A DNA stretch of 64,000 nucleotides, from positions 1,736,001 to 1,800,000 of the forward strand of contig NZ_CP049902.1 in the NCBI RefSeq assembly GCF_018448495.1. Reading direction: 5' to 3'. Of the stretch, positions 1 to 9,274 are shown piece after piece (position 1 is the stretch's first letter; each line of letters starts with the position of its first letter). Both the position numbers and the translations under genes were made by a program. The notes beneath the pieces were generated by a model. It ran no database searches. It had not been told where the DNA came from and worked only from the letters and a program-made list of their open reading frames with translations. This DNA comes from Psychrobacter sp. WY6 (lineage in GTDB: Bacteria; Pseudomonadota; Gammaproteobacteria; Pseudomonadales; Moraxellaceae).

Positions 1-577
1 AGCATTTGAAGCGGGATTAGTTGCGGCAGATGGAAGCCAAGCCATTGACGAGATGGTTGTATTAGCATTAACGCAGCGCCTAGAGATTGCTTTTGTACCT
101 AACAATGCATCAGGACGTGTTGATATTTTAGTGAATGGTGAAGCGGTTGGTGAGCAGGTTCGTAATGAAACCGTGGGCGGCTATGCATCACAAATAGCCG
201 TATTTCCAAAAGTTCGTCAAGCATTACTAAAGTTGCAACAAGATATGGCAACTCGTTCTGGATTGGTCGCTGATGGTCGCGATATGGGAACGGTGGTGTT
301 CCCAGATGCGGATGTAAAAGTGTATTTGACTGCCAGTGCTGAAGCGCGTGCCGAGCGCCGCGTAACACAGTTAATAAATGCTGGTCAGACGGCAGATTTT
401 GACGCGATTTTAGCGACGATTAAAGCTCGTGATGATCGTGATGAGAATCGAGCGACTGCACCATCAAAGCCTGCAGAAGATGCTCTACTACTAGATAGCT
501 CTAACTTAGATGCTGATGAAGTTTATGCACAAGTGAAAAGACATTGTCAGGATAAAGGTATTTTCTTTAATAGTTAA
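1..577 (+). CDS. cmk: Cytidylate kinase, 5'-truncated by window edge
   Basis: Cytoplasmic CMP/dCMP kinase of pyrimidine nucleotide metabolism, phosphorylating CMP and dCMP with ATP. The frame is open from base 2, so the ATG at 53 is internal; the P-loop N-terminal part lies outside the window. Visible family features are the stretch SQAIDEMVV, the conserved block GLVADGRDMGTVVFPDADVKVYLTAS and the LID-like arginine segment AEARAERR, followed by RDDRDENRATAPSKPAEDA. The stop comes before a 310-base gap and rpsA; the cmk-rpsA-ihfB order is common in gammaproteobacteria. The frame is intact over the visible part. Confidence 0.93.
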   Translation, partial: AFEAGLVAADGSQAIDEMVVLALTQRLEIAFVPNNASGRVDILVNGEAVGEQVRNETVGGYASQIAVFPKVRQALLKLQQDMATRSGLVADGRDMGTVVFPDADVKVYLTASAEARAERRVTQLINAGQTADFDAILATIKARDDRDENRATAPSKPAEDALLLDSSNLDADEVYAQVKRHCQDKGIFFNS

Positions 578-887
578 TAAAAACAAGTTAGTAAGTATGA
601 AAAAGTTTCCTATACGCTTGATTTTAGTATAAAATCACAGTAGTAGACGCTAATAATCTCTAGAGAGTGATAAAAATATTCTTTCTAAATCATAGAGATT
701 TAAAAGTATAAGGCATTGCAATATAAGACAGTTGTTGCTAGTGAGTTTAATAAGTTATGTGCTTACTAACAACAAACGTTTTTATATATGATTGTATGGG
801 ATATAAAACCAGTATTCTCGTTTTATGCAATCATAAATTTGATCCGTACTGTGCTGGACAGGATACGGCTATACAAAGGTAGACATA
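578..887 (+). other. Intergenic leader between cmk and rpsA
   Basis: This 310-base AT-rich gap has no credible reading frame. It probably contains the rpsA promoter and a long 5' leader. TATAAA-like boxes occur (for example near 637), but I cannot pair any of them with a convincing -35 element. A hairpin-like leader involved in S1 autoregulation is possible but not demonstrated. Confidence 0.4.
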
Positions 888-2576
888 ATGGAATCATTTG
901 CTGAACTATTTGAAGCGAGCATCGAAGAAACAGGTCTGGATATCGAGCGTGGCTCGGTTATCACTGGTACTGTTGTGGCCATTGATAACGACTGGATCAC
1001 TGTTGATACTGGTCTGAAATCTGAAGGTATCGTCGCTCGTGAAGAGTTTTTAAGCGAAGAAGGCGAACTTGAAGTTGAAGTTGGCGATAGCGTTGATGTC
1101 GTGGTTGAAGCGGTTGATAACGGCATGGGTCAAACCTTGCTTTCACGTGAAAAAGCCAAACGTGTTGAAACTTGGAACTTCCTTGAAAAAATCGCTGATA
1201 ATGATGAAATCGTAAAAGGTATCATCTCAAGCAAAGTTAAAGGCGGTTTCACTGTAGATATCGGTTCAGTACGTGCGTTCCTACCAGGTTCATTGGTAGA
1301 TGTTCGTCCTATCCGTGACACCACGCATCTTGAAGGCAAAGAGCTAGAATTCAAAGTTATCAAACTTGATCAAAAGCGCAACAACGTTGTTGTTAGCCGT
1401 CGTGCAGTTATGGAAGCTGAAAATTCAGCTGAGCGCGAAGAGCTATTGAACAAGCTTGAAGAAGGCATCGAGATCGAAGGTATCGTTAAGAACCTTACTG
1501 ATTACGGCGCATTCGTTGATCTAGGTGGTATCGATGGTCTATTGCACATCACTGACATGGCATGGCGCCGTATCAAGCATCCATCTGAAGTTGTTGAAGT
1601 TGGTCAAGACCTAAAAGTTAAAGTATTGAAGTTTGACCGTGAGCGCAATCGCGTTAGCCTAGGTCTAAAACAACTTGGTACTGATCCTTGGGATAACGTT
1701 GGCGGCACTTACCCAGTAGGTAGTGTGGTTAAAGCACGCGTCACCAACTTAACTGATTATGGTTGTTTCGCTGAGATTTCTGAAGGTATTGAAGGTCTAG
1801 TACACGTGTCAGAAATGGATCATACCAACAAAAACATCCACCCATCAAAAGTTGTTCAAGTGGGCGATGAAGTTGAAGTAATGATTCTTGATATCGATGA
1901 AGAACGTCGTCGTATCAGCTTAGGTATCAAACAAACTCTAGCTAACCCATGGGATGAGTTTGATAAGAAACATGAGCGCGGTGATAAAATCACTGGTACG
2001 ATCAAATCAATCACTGACTTCGGTATCTTTATCGGTCTAGACGGTGGTATTGATGGTCTTGTTCATCTATCTGATATCTCTTGGAACGAAACTGGCGAAG
2101 ACGCTATCCGTAACTACAATAAAGGCGACACCGTTGAAGCAATGGTATTGTCAGTAGATGCAGAAGCAAACCGTATTAGCCTAGGCGTGAAGCAGTTAAG
2201 CTCTGATCCATTCAACGAATACCTAGTCAACAATGACCGCGGTGCTATCGTTAATGGTAAAGTAAAAGAAGATGCTAAAGGCGCTACTATCGAGCTTGCT
2301 GACGAAGTTGAAGCGTATCTACGTGCCTCTGAAATTCAACGTGATCGCGTTGAAGATGCGACTAAGCATTTGAGCGTTGGTGATGACGTTGAAGCGAAAA
2401 TCATCAGTGTTGATCGTAAAACTCGCAACATCAACTTGTCTATCAAAGCGAAAGACGAAGCTGAAGAGCGTCAAGCGATTAAAGAGCTAAGCAGCACTAG
2501 CACGACTAGTACTACTGCCAGTTCTGATGCACAGCCAAAAACAATTGGTGATTTGATCAAAGAGCAAATGCAGTAA
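888..2576 (+). CDS. rpsA: 30S ribosomal protein S1
   Basis: RNA-binding protein of the small ribosomal subunit that helps dock structured or weak-SD mRNAs. At 562 residues it has the full proteobacterial length and six S1 (OB-fold) repeats, roughly at residues 20-87, 105-171, 192-260, 277-347, 364-434 and 450-520. Repeats 3-5 carry the recognisable [24 protein letters not shown] and [17 protein letters not shown] signatures, each followed by an R(I/V)SLG(I/L)KQ strand. The C-terminus ends in a Ser/Thr-rich linker ([12 protein letters not shown]) and a short charged tail. The ATG gives the family N-terminus [16 protein letters not shown]. An intrinsic terminator follows 32 bases after the stop. 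Confidence 0.97.
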   Translation: MESFAELFEASIEETGLDIERGSVITGTVVAIDNDWITVDTGLKSEGIVAREEFLSEEGELEVEVGDSVDVVVEAVDNGMGQTLLSREKAKRVETWNFLEKIADNDEIVKGIISSKVKGGFTVDIGSVRAFLPGSLVDVRPIRDTTHLEGKELEFKVIKLDQKRNNVVVSRRAVMEAENSAEREELLNKLEEGIEIEGIVKNLTDYGAFVDLGGIDGLLHITDMAWRRIKHPSEVVEVGQDLKVKVLKFDRERNRVSLGLKQLGTDPWDNVGGTYPVGSVVKARVTNLTDYGCFAEISEGIEGLVHVSEMDHTNKNIHPSKVVQVGDEVEVMILDIDEERRRISLGIKQTLANPWDEFDKKHERGDKITGTIKSITDFGIFIGLDGGIDGLVHLSDISWNETGEDAIRNYNKGDTVEAMVLSVDAEANRISLGVKQLSSDPFNEYLVNNDRGAIVNGKVKEDAKGATIELADEVEAYLRASEIQRDRVEDATKHLSVGDDVEAKIISVDRKTRNINLSIKAKDEAEERQAIKELSSTSTTSTTASSDAQPKTIGDLIKEQMQ

Positions 2577-2607
2577 GCTGCACGTTATTGATATAAGATT
2601 ATAAAAG

Positions 2608-2632
2608 AAGCGACTATGGTCGCTTTTTTTTT
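2608..2632 (+). terminator. Intrinsic terminator of rpsA
   Basis: A 7-bp perfect stem (AAGCGAC / GTCGCTT) with a 4-base loop is followed by a run of T. It lies 32 bases after the rpsA stop. Confidence 0.85.
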
Positions 2633-2901
2633 GCTTAAATTTTAAGTGCACTATTTAATCAACGAGGTTTTTGCTTAAACGGGCAAACTCTTATTTCCAT
2701 TTACCGTAATATCCGCTATCATTTGCAACATTGAGTAACGAGATGTGAATTATTACTTATTTAAGACACTGAGATTATTTTAGTGAATGGCTATTTATCC
2801 TTATGATCTTGATGTATAGCTTGTCTTAAAAGTAACCAGCTATCGAAAATGATGGTCCAATTCACAGTCATCTTATCCATTAATCAACAAGGCAAGCGTA
2901 A

Positions 2902-3207
2902 ATGCAGCAAGCGATTAACAAGTCCGAATTTATTAGTAATTTAAGTGCGAACTGTGACAATATGACTGATACTGTAGTCGATGATGCAGTACGTGAAATA
3001 TTAAACTTGATGACCGATACGTTAGCCAATGATGGACGCGTAGAAGTTCGTGGTTTTGGCAGTTTTTGTCTGCACCATCGTCGTGCCCGTATGGGTCGAA
3101 ATCCTAAAACAGGAGAAAGCGTACCTGTACCTGCCAAAGCGATACCGCACTTTAAACCAGGTAAGGCATTACGTGAGGCAGTCAATGATACAGTAGCAAA
3201 TAGCTAA
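2902..3207 (+). CDS. ihfB: Integration host factor subunit beta
   Basis: DNA-bending nucleoid protein that pairs with IHF-alpha and acts in recombination and promoter architecture. The 101-residue product has the HU/IHF fold: N-terminal KSEFISNL, the RGFGSF turn, then the DNA-contacting arm [32 protein letters not shown]. The proline that intercalates DNA lies within RNPKTGE. It follows rpsA, the usual gammaproteobacterial position of the beta subunit, which separates it from the HU gene at 23603. The start ATG at 2902 gives MQQAINKSEF; no strong Shine-Dalgarno is seen. About 325 bases separate rpsA from ihfB, and only the rpsA terminator is recognisable there. Confidence 0.93.
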   Translation: MQQAINKSEFISNLSANCDNMTDTVVDDAVREILNLMTDTLANDGRVEVRGFGSFCLHHRRARMGRNPKTGESVPVPAKAIPHFKPGKALREAVNDTVANS

Positions 3208-3379
3208 GTGTGTTATAAAGTATTTATTGGGTAAAATTGCCAACAAGAGTGCTTGCCAGCCATTTTTGCTAGAACTTATCACTAGTGAGTTTATAAGCAT
3301 ATAAATGTTTGGGTTGATGAAGGTTTTAGAGTGCTATTTTTAAAACACTAACGACATTCCAAATCGAGGTAGACGTCTC

Positions 3380-3853
3380 ATGCGCTTTTTACTATTTGTA
3401 TTGCTGTTTTTGAGCTTTGCTTATTCACTTGGTTTGGTGTTGGCAAATAATACCGAAGTTGGCGTAAATTTATTATTCTCGCAAGCACCGACGATGAATC
3501 TAGGATTGCTGCTGATTTTATGCCTTATGCTTGGTATTGTTATTGGCATCTTGTTGGCACTGCTTATCTTCCGTGTCTTACAGAATAAGTGGGAAATCTC
3601 GCGTTTGCAAAAAGCGAATGTGAACTTGCAAGCGCAACTGACACAAGCCAACGCTGTCATTGATCGCCAAGCAACTGCACCAACGGTGGAAGAGGCTGTT
3701 TATGGTTCGACAGCGACCAATGTGCAAGTGCAAGACGCAGAAGTACTTACTGTAGATGAAGGCGCGACACTTACCAAACAAAACGAGACTAAATTATATT
3801 TTGTACTGACCTATGAGCAGTTCATATATAGTGTTTTGATAATTCTGATATAG
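3380..3853 (+). CDS. lapA: LapA-domain inner-membrane protein
   Basis: Small inner-membrane protein of the LapA (DUF1049) family, linked in enterobacteria to control of lipopolysaccharide assembly. Two hydrophobic helices are visible (about residues 2-22 and 41-66), followed by a basic stretch and a cytoplasmic coiled coil ([22 protein letters not shown]). The start ATG follows an AGGTAG-like element. The last 20 or so residues (after LTKQNET) look non-coding in composition. A one-base correction just before would end the protein at KRD, so a terminal frameshift is possible. The lapB partner usual in E. coli is absent; pyrF follows after 13 bases, so the two are probably co-transcribed. Confidence 0.8.
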   Translation: MRFLLFVLLFLSFAYSLGLVLANNTEVGVNLLFSQAPTMNLGLLLILCLMLGIVIGILLALLIFRVLQNKWEISRLQKANVNLQAQLTQANAVIDRQATAPTVEEAVYGSTATNVQVQDAEVLTVDEGATLTKQNETKLYFVLTYEQFIYSVLIILI

Positions 3854-3866
3854 ATATGGTAAAACC

Positions 3867-4565
3867 ATGAATAATACAATGAACTCCCCAGTCATCGTTG
3901 CCTTAGATAATATGACGATGGAGGCATCGGTAGCATTAGCTGATCAGTTAGATCCAACATCATGCCGCTTAAAAGTGGGTAAAGAGCTATTTACTCGCTG
4001 TGGTCCTGAGATAGTTAAGGCGCTACATCAGCGTAATTTTGACGTATTTCTAGACTTGAAATTCCATGATATTCCTAATACTACCGCTCAAGCGGTACTA
4101 GCGGCAGCTGAGCTTGGCGTATGGATGGTGAATGTGCATGCCAGCGCGGGCTTAGAGGCGATGTCATTGGCTAAACAGCGCTTGTTAGACGGTAACTTTG
4201 ATACCTTGCTGATAGCCGTCACCGTGCTGACCTCTATGGATAATCAAGCATTGATGCAAACAGGTATTACCGATGGTCTAGATGCGCAAGTGAGTCGATT
4301 GGCACAATTAACCAAGAAAGCAGGTCTTGATGGTGTGGTCTGTTCAGCGCAAGAAGCTAAAACGCTCAAGACACTATGTGGTCAGGATTTTAAATTGATT
4401 ACCCCTGGTATTCGCTTGCTAGACGACAATGCAGATGATCAAAAGCGTATTTGCACGCCAAAACAGGCGTTAGATGATGGTTCTGATTATTTGGTGATTG
4501 GTCGTTCAATTACTCAGGTAGCAGATCCTGCGGCTAAATTACAAAAGATACTCCGAGGTATTTAG
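3867..4565 (+). CDS. pyrF: Orotidine 5'-phosphate decarboxylase
   Basis: Catalyses the last step of UMP synthesis, decarboxylation of OMP. The 232-residue TIM barrel begins PVIVALDNM and carries the catalytic Asp-Lys-Asp region [10 protein letters not shown] near residue 62, the substrate loop TPGIRLLDD, and the C-terminal phosphate-binding motif [10 protein letters not shown]. The ATG at 3867 was taken; an in-frame ATG at 3879 would shorten it by four residues. It is close behind lapA, as in other gammaproteobacteria, and an intrinsic terminator ends the unit. Confidence 0.96.
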   Translation: MNNTMNSPVIVALDNMTMEASVALADQLDPTSCRLKVGKELFTRCGPEIVKALHQRNFDVFLDLKFHDIPNTTAQAVLAAAELGVWMVNVHASAGLEAMSLAKQRLLDGNFDTLLIAVTVLTSMDNQALMQTGITDGLDAQVSRLAQLTKKAGLDGVVCSAQEAKTLKTLCGQDFKLITPGIRLLDDNADDQKRICTPKQALDDGSDYLVIGRSITQVADPAAKLQKILRGI

Positions 4566-4625
4566 ATACTTATAAAATATTTGGATATTTACAAAGCGTT
4601 TAGCATTTTATAGTGTCAGCATGAT

Positions 4626-4657
4626 AAAAAAGACAGCCTCATCCGCTGTCTTTTTTT
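4626..4657 (+). terminator. Intrinsic terminator of lapA-pyrF
   Basis: GACAGC / GCTGTC stem with a 7-base loop, flanked by an A-run and a T-run. The A and T runs would also let it act in the reverse direction. Confidence 0.85.
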
Positions 4658-4720
4658 AATTTTTGCGGGTATATCAAAAAGTGCTAAACTATTTACGTTT
4701 ATTTAATGATATTAGAACTT

Positions 4721-5518
4721 ATGAAATTACAGATTTTAAGTGACTTACATATTGACAGTTATGCGCGTCAGTCACATCCGCTAGGGCATATTCCCAAAAC
4801 TGATGCAGACGTGGTATTAGTCGCGGGCGATACTGCTAACAGTGATAGTGGTATGCCATGGCTACAAGAGCAGGCAGCACGTTTGCAAGTGCCTGTGATT
4901 ACGATAGCTGGTAATCATGAATACTTTAATGAAGATGTGCTACATTTTGATAAAAAGCTGGCGACTTGGGATAATTATAATGCCCAGTCGCAGCAAGGCG
5001 TCCGTTTTCTACAGTGTCAACATATTGATATTGGTGACATACGTATCCTAGGTTGTACTTTATGGACAGATTACCAATATCAGGCCAATGAAGATACTAT
5101 AGCTGCTGCTATGCGCTTTATGCGTGACTATAAACAAATCTATGCTGGAGGAGAGCTTTTTTCACCTGAAGTATCGATGCAAATCCATGCTAAGCAGCGT
5201 CAATGGTTAAAGCAAGCATTGATCACCGCCAAAACACTTGGCAAAAAAACTGTTGTAATGAGCCATCATAGTATCAGTCCATTATCGGTGTCTGAGAAGT
5301 ATGCGAATCTACCAAGTAACGCAGCTTTTATCAGTGATTTATCTGGCTGGATGCATGAAGATTGGGCGCCAATACTATGGGTACATGGACATACACACGA
5401 AGCATTTGATTACCGTATTGGTAATACACGAGTCATTGTCAATCCACGTGCGTATCCAAATGAGGTGAGCAGCACTGCATTAGCGTTCGCGTGGGACAAA
5501 GTCATTGATATCGGCTAA
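4721..5518 (+). CDS. Calcineurin-like metallophosphoesterase
   Basis: Predicted cytosolic di-metal phosphoesterase; the substrate is unknown. All family motifs are present: DLHID (metal ligands Asp8 and His10 in this numbering), AGDT, AGNHEYF, MSHHS and WVHGHTHE. At 265 residues it fits the usual 'serine/threonine phosphatase-like' short family. I chose ATG 4721 because family members begin MKLQILSDLH; an ATG 15 bases upstream (4706) would add five residues. There is no clear ribosome-binding site for either. It is a single-gene unit between the pyrF terminator and the histidine phosphatase. Confidence 0.88.
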   Translation: MKLQILSDLHIDSYARQSHPLGHIPKTDADVVLVAGDTANSDSGMPWLQEQAARLQVPVITIAGNHEYFNEDVLHFDKKLATWDNYNAQSQQGVRFLQCQHIDIGDIRILGCTLWTDYQYQANEDTIAAAMRFMRDYKQIYAGGELFSPEVSMQIHAKQRQWLKQALITAKTLGKKTVVMSHHSISPLSVSEKYANLPSNAAFISDLSGWMHEDWAPILWVHGHTHEAFDYRIGNTRVIVNPRAYPNEVSSTALAFAWDKVIDIG

Positions 5519-5702
5519 GTAATTTTAGCCTCTTGAAAGTAAATATCTTTTTAGTTATTTGTCACCTTGATTCGTATTTTTTAAAATAGTGAATATAAAA
5601 TAGTGCTTATTTTAAAGTCTAACCGCATAGACTCGTAAGCAATATTACAATTGAACTGATATTTTGTTCATTCATATCAAAAAATCTGCTACGCTTGCTA
5701 CC

Positions 5703-6527
5703 ATGAGCAAATATCTCAATAACAATCCCTCAAAACTGTCTGCTGAAAAGCTTGCGAGTCATACTCCAAGTGCTCCGGCGCCTTCGCACTTGCCTGATAG
5801 TATGATTTCCTCAGTCAGCTTATTGCCTGAAGATAAACGGCTTATTTTATTTACCAGACATTCCTTACGTGAACGCTCTGATGGCAATGGTTTTGCCAGT
5901 TATCAATTACCCCTAACACCTAAAGGTCGAGTACTAGCGAAGTCTTGGGGGCGTTGGTTGGCAGGGCATTTACCGTACTCGCTCGATGTAGACAGTATCT
6001 CAAGTCCGATTGGACGCTGTATTGACACGGCGCAGCTGATGCAAGCAGGTGCGGGACTACAACGTGATATTACGCATCAGTCATTGTTGGTCGAGCCTGG
6101 TAGCCTAGTGACTGAGCCTGAAATAGCAAATCCAGTATTTAAAGAAATTGGTGTACTCAACTTTATCAATCGATTTTTGCAAGGCAATCTTGAAGGTACC
6201 AAAAACGCTTACCAAGGCGGTCTCGATATTTTATCGCTGTTTTATCAACATCAGCCGCGGCAAGGGCATCTCATGCTTGCTGTTAGTCATGATACGTTGT
6301 TATCTGCTTTTTTAGCAGTGATGTTTGATGTGGTCGAGATTGATTGGAATGATTGGCCAAAGATGATGGAAGGCGTGTTTTTGTGGTTTGATGATAAGCC
6401 GTTTGAACAAGCCAGTGCACACTTCGTTTGGCGCGGTGAAGTGTATGTGCGCCCGATTCATACTTTATTAGAAGACTACCGTGCTGCCGGCTTCATCCTA
6501 ATACATTGCTCTTACCACCAGAAGTAA
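5703..6527 (+). CDS. Histidine phosphatase family protein (phosphoglycerate-mutase-like)
   Basis: Predicted phosphatase of the branch-1/2 histidine phosphatase superfamily. The phospho-acceptor motif FTRHSLRERSDG (RH) is near residue 49, with a second catalytic region at VSHDTLLSAFL; PLTPKGRVLAKSWG and SPIGRCIDTAQLM are also characteristic. The substrate cannot be told from sequence. ATG 5703 is preferred to a TTG at 5664, which would only add a poorly conserved N-terminus. The N-terminal 40 residues are low-complexity and Ser/Pro-rich. No operon partner is seen, and rpsT converges on it. Confidence 0.82.
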   Translation: MSKYLNNNPSKLSAEKLASHTPSAPAPSHLPDSMISSVSLLPEDKRLILFTRHSLRERSDGNGFASYQLPLTPKGRVLAKSWGRWLAGHLPYSLDVDSISSPIGRCIDTAQLMQAGAGLQRDITHQSLLVEPGSLVTEPEIANPVFKEIGVLNFINRFLQGNLEGTKNAYQGGLDILSLFYQHQPRQGHLMLAVSHDTLLSAFLAVMFDVVEIDWNDWPKMMEGVFLWFDDKPFEQASAHFVWRGEVYVRPIHTLLEDYRAAGFILIHCSYHQK

Positions 6528-6595
6528 AATGGATTTAAATACTATTTAATCTAAATACTATTGAAAAGATTACTACTCATTTTTCAATCAGACAT

Positions 6596-6637
6596 AAAAA
6601 AACCTTGCCCCAGTATTAGAACCAGTAACAAGGTTTT
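6596..6637 (-). terminator. Terminator of rpsT, possibly shared with the convergent gene
   Basis: AAAACCTTG pairs with CAAGGTTTT across a 21-base loop. On the minus strand it is followed by a run of seven T, placing it 47 bases after the rpsT stop. Confidence 0.7.
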
Positions 6638-6683
6638 AGTCATCACGCTATAAAGGCGAGATGTGGTCTAAACGTTACCAATC

Positions 6684-6957
6684 TTAAGCTTGTAGGCCTT
6701 TGATGGTTTTGTTCAGCCGGCTCTTACGACGAGCAGCTTTATTCTTATGAATAATACCTTTGTCAGCCATACGATCAAGAACTGGTACCTTTCCTTTCTT
6801 TTTTGTAAGCTTCGGTAGCCGCGTCATAATCTTTAGCTGCGATAGCCGCATCAACACGTTTTAAGTAAGTACGAACCATAGAGCGTTGTGACGCAGAGTT
6901 CTGACGACGTTTGGTGTTTTGACGGGCGCGTTTACGAGCTTGTGCAGTATTAGCCAC
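6684..6957 (-). pseudogene. rpsT: 30S ribosomal protein S20, frameshifted by a net 7-base insertion
   Basis: S20 binds 16S rRNA early in 30S assembly. The N-terminal 53 residues are typical (MANTAQARKRARQNTKRR and on to EAYKK). The frame then runs into a stop after ERKGTSS. In another frame the C-terminal half continues perfectly as [34 protein letters not shown], ending at TAA 6684-6686. The span is 274 bases, whereas an 88-residue S20 needs 267, so there is a net insertion of seven bases around 6784-6797, where the minus strand reads AAAGGAAAGG. A good AAGGAG ribosome-binding site precedes the ATG. A real loss of S20 is unlikely; sequencing or assembly error is more likely. Confidence 0.88.
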
Positions 6958-7698
6958 GCGAATCTCCTTGATAAAGACAGATAAAAATATGAATGTGGAT
7001 TACAATAAAAAAGGGTTTAACCATCATCGGTAACGAGCAGCCGTCTCGCCAAACATGATGTCGATGTCTAATATTAAAGTACCTATCTGTTATTAAAGGC
7101 ACCTAAATGAGCAATAGAGCATCGCAAGCGCCAAAACTGTTTGGAATAATTAAACAGCGTTAACGTGTAAAGCCGGTTATCTTAGCAAATTATCGCCCTT
7201 AGAACAATATATTTGATGATTAATGCTTAAAGAAGTTGTGTGATCATATATACGACAGTTTTTTGTGTCTCTGCTCAACTATTTCTTGAAATATTTATCA
7301 ATATTGTTGCACTAAAAACCGCTTATGAGTGAATAAATCGCTTAGCCGATAAAATCTCTTACAATAAATTCTATAGAATACCCTCAGTTATGCGTTAATT
7401 TAGGTATGATACTAGGGCATGTCCTCAATTCAATCGATGGACATCTAAATGGGCTAAAAGTGGCTGAATCTTGCCAAACAATGTTAAAAAAAATGTCAAA
7501 TAGCTGGTTAATATCCCGATACTATTTAACATTCTGATAGTATCTGCGCTATTTTCCTCATTTGACTATGATTTATCTCATTGTTATCACCATTTTAAAA
7601 ATGAGGATACGCCCTAAGATGAAAAGCTTTGGTGATAGGCTTTAAAATCAGATTTTTCATTATCATCTATTTTCCAACACACTATAAATGGATAGGCT
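6958..7698. other. 741-base intergenic region between divergent genes
   Basis: No reading frame, tRNA or obvious repeat is visible in this AT-rich stretch. It must hold the divergent promoters of rpsT (leftward) and the NAD(P)-binding protein (rightward). TATGAT-like boxes occur near 7405, but I cannot support a specific promoter. The first 15 bases hold the rpsT ribosome-binding site. Confidence 0.4.
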
Positions 7699-8400
7699 AT
7701 GCAGCGAAAAGCAATTGTAATTGGCGCGACAGGATTGGTCGGACAGCATCTTGTCAAACAGCTTAGTGAGCTTTATGACACGTTAATTGTGATTGCAAGG
7801 CGTCCGCCACGCTATATCAATACCAGCATGCGTTTTTATCAGGTCAATGATTTTGATAATTTGGCTGAAATATTTGCCAGCGTTGGTGTTGATCGAAAGA
7901 CGGACGCTTTTAGCTGTCTTGGTACGACTAAGAAGCAGGCTGGTAGCGATGAGGCCTTTCGAAAGGTTGATCATGATTATAATGTCAATTTTGCCAAACT
8001 GTGCCAAGAAAAAGGTGTTGAAAATTTCTTTTTGTTATCATCCATGAATGCTGATATTCATAGTCGGTTTTTATACAATCGCGTAAAAGCTGAAACTGAA
8101 CAGTCTATTATGGCGCTAGGTTTTACGCAGCTAGTCATTTTCCGTCCGTCCTTGTTACTTGGCAAGCATAAAGGTCGTCCGCTCGAAAGTATTGGTCAAA
8201 AAGCCTTTCAGCTGATATCGCCCTTAGTTTCAGAATCATTGTCACTGCATCCCATTTCCGCTAAACGCGTTGCCAGTGCCATGGCGATGAGTGCGCATGA
8301 TGTTTATCAGCGTAATAAATACCGTAATGAACCAGCTATCCAAACCACTGATATCATCGAAAATAAGCAAATGCTAGCGATGACTAAAGTTAAAAAATAG
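7699..8400 (+). CDS. NAD(P)-binding Rossmann-fold protein (atypical SDR, HTATIP2-like)
   Basis: Predicted NAD(P)-dependent oxidoreductase or epimerase-like protein of the atypical short-chain dehydrogenase superfamily. The dinucleotide-binding motif GATGLVGQH lies at residues 8-16. Later blocks typical of this subgroup are SCLGTTKKQAGSDEAFRKVDHDYN, FFLLSSMNA, an active-site-like YNRVKAETE and FRPSLLLGKHKGRPLE. At 233 residues it has the usual length of the family. The substrate is not predictable. It is monocistronic, with ATG at 7699; rraA follows on the same strand about 95 bases later with its own strong ribosome-binding site. Confidence 0.8.
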   Translation: MQRKAIVIGATGLVGQHLVKQLSELYDTLIVIARRPPRYINTSMRFYQVNDFDNLAEIFASVGVDRKTDAFSCLGTTKKQAGSDEAFRKVDHDYNVNFAKLCQEKGVENFFLLSSMNADIHSRFLYNRVKAETEQSIMALGFTQLVIFRPSLLLGKHKGRPLESIGQKAFQLISPLVSESLSLHPISAKRVASAMAMSAHDVYQRNKYRNEPAIQTTDIIENKQMLAMTKVKK

Positions 8401-8494
8401 CCTAAGTATTAAGTTAAGGGAATAATTAAAATTAAGCCCTAGTCATAAATAGTCAGTCATAAATAACCAATCATACATAACAAGGAGCGTCACT

Positions 8495-9036
8495 ATGTCA
8501 GACATGCCAGAATCAATAACAATGGATAAAGAGAACTTTGTGACCTGTGATTTATTGGATGCCAATCCTGAGTCGCAGGTGTGTTGCCTAATATCGAAGG
8601 TAAGTCTTTTCATAGCTTTGGAGGCAAAAAGAAATTCTGCGGTGAAATTGTGACGGTGAAATGCTTCGAAGACAATAGTCGCGTCAAATCATTGCTAAAT
8701 AGCGATGGTAAAGACAAAGATGGTAACGGTAAGGTATTGGTCGTTGACGGCGGCGGTTCGATGCGTTGTGCGCTGCTAGGCGACATGATTGCGCAGTCAG
8801 CGATTGATAATGGCTGGGCGGGGGTTATCGTATACGGCTGCGTCCGTGACGTTGATGATATGGCAGCAATGGACATCGGTGTTATGGCGCTTGGTTGCAT
8901 TCCGCGTAAATCGAATCGCCGCGATGAAGGTCAAACCGATATTGAAATTAGCTTTGGTGATTTAACACTAAATTCTGGTATGTTTGTCTATGCCGATAAC
9001 AATGGCATTATCGCTAGCGACAAGCCATTAATTTAA
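8495..9036 (+). pseudogene. rraA: Ribonuclease E activity regulator RraA, frameshifted near residue 28
   Basis: RraA binds RNase E and damps mRNA decay. The start at 8495 follows an AAGGAG ribosome-binding site; the first 28 residues include NFVTCDLLDANPESQ. At 8579 the bases GTGTGTTG replace the expected GTGTTG, a two-base excess that throws the frame. From GTG 8581 the rest is intact: NIEGKSFHSFGG, GEIVTVKCFEDNS, VVDGGGSMRCALLGD, GWAGVIVYGCVRD and a C-terminal NNGIIASDKPL. Removing two bases gives a 179-residue protein, near the family's usual length (about 160). A dinucleotide duplication is slightly unusual compared with the single-base losses elsewhere in the window. A terminator follows. 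Confidence 0.87.
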
Positions 9037-9077
9037 AAATGGCTTGTCATTTAACACTAGCTTAATAAATAGCACTC

Positions 9078-9107
9078 TAAAACCTCAGCTTAGCCGTTGA
9101 GGTTTTT
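9078..9107 (+). terminator. Intrinsic terminator of rraA
   Basis: AAAACCTCA pairs with TGAGGTTTT across a 10-base loop and is followed by T residues, 42 bases after the rraA stop. Confidence 0.75.
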
Positions 9108-9274
9108 ACATTTAATCATCCTGTCTTTATATACGAATATAATCTTGATCAGCTATTTGGCTATTGGTTTTTTAATAAAAATGCTAAGTGACAAACCGTT
9201 ACGGCATAAATTTTGGTAATTGCTGAAATATTCGTATAATAGCTCTCTGACTCTTAACATTGATCCTACTCTTT

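Noticed and set aside
869-1363. Antisense frames opposite rpsA
   Set aside because: Ser/Thr-rich shadows of strongly biased rpsA codons with no ribosome-binding site.
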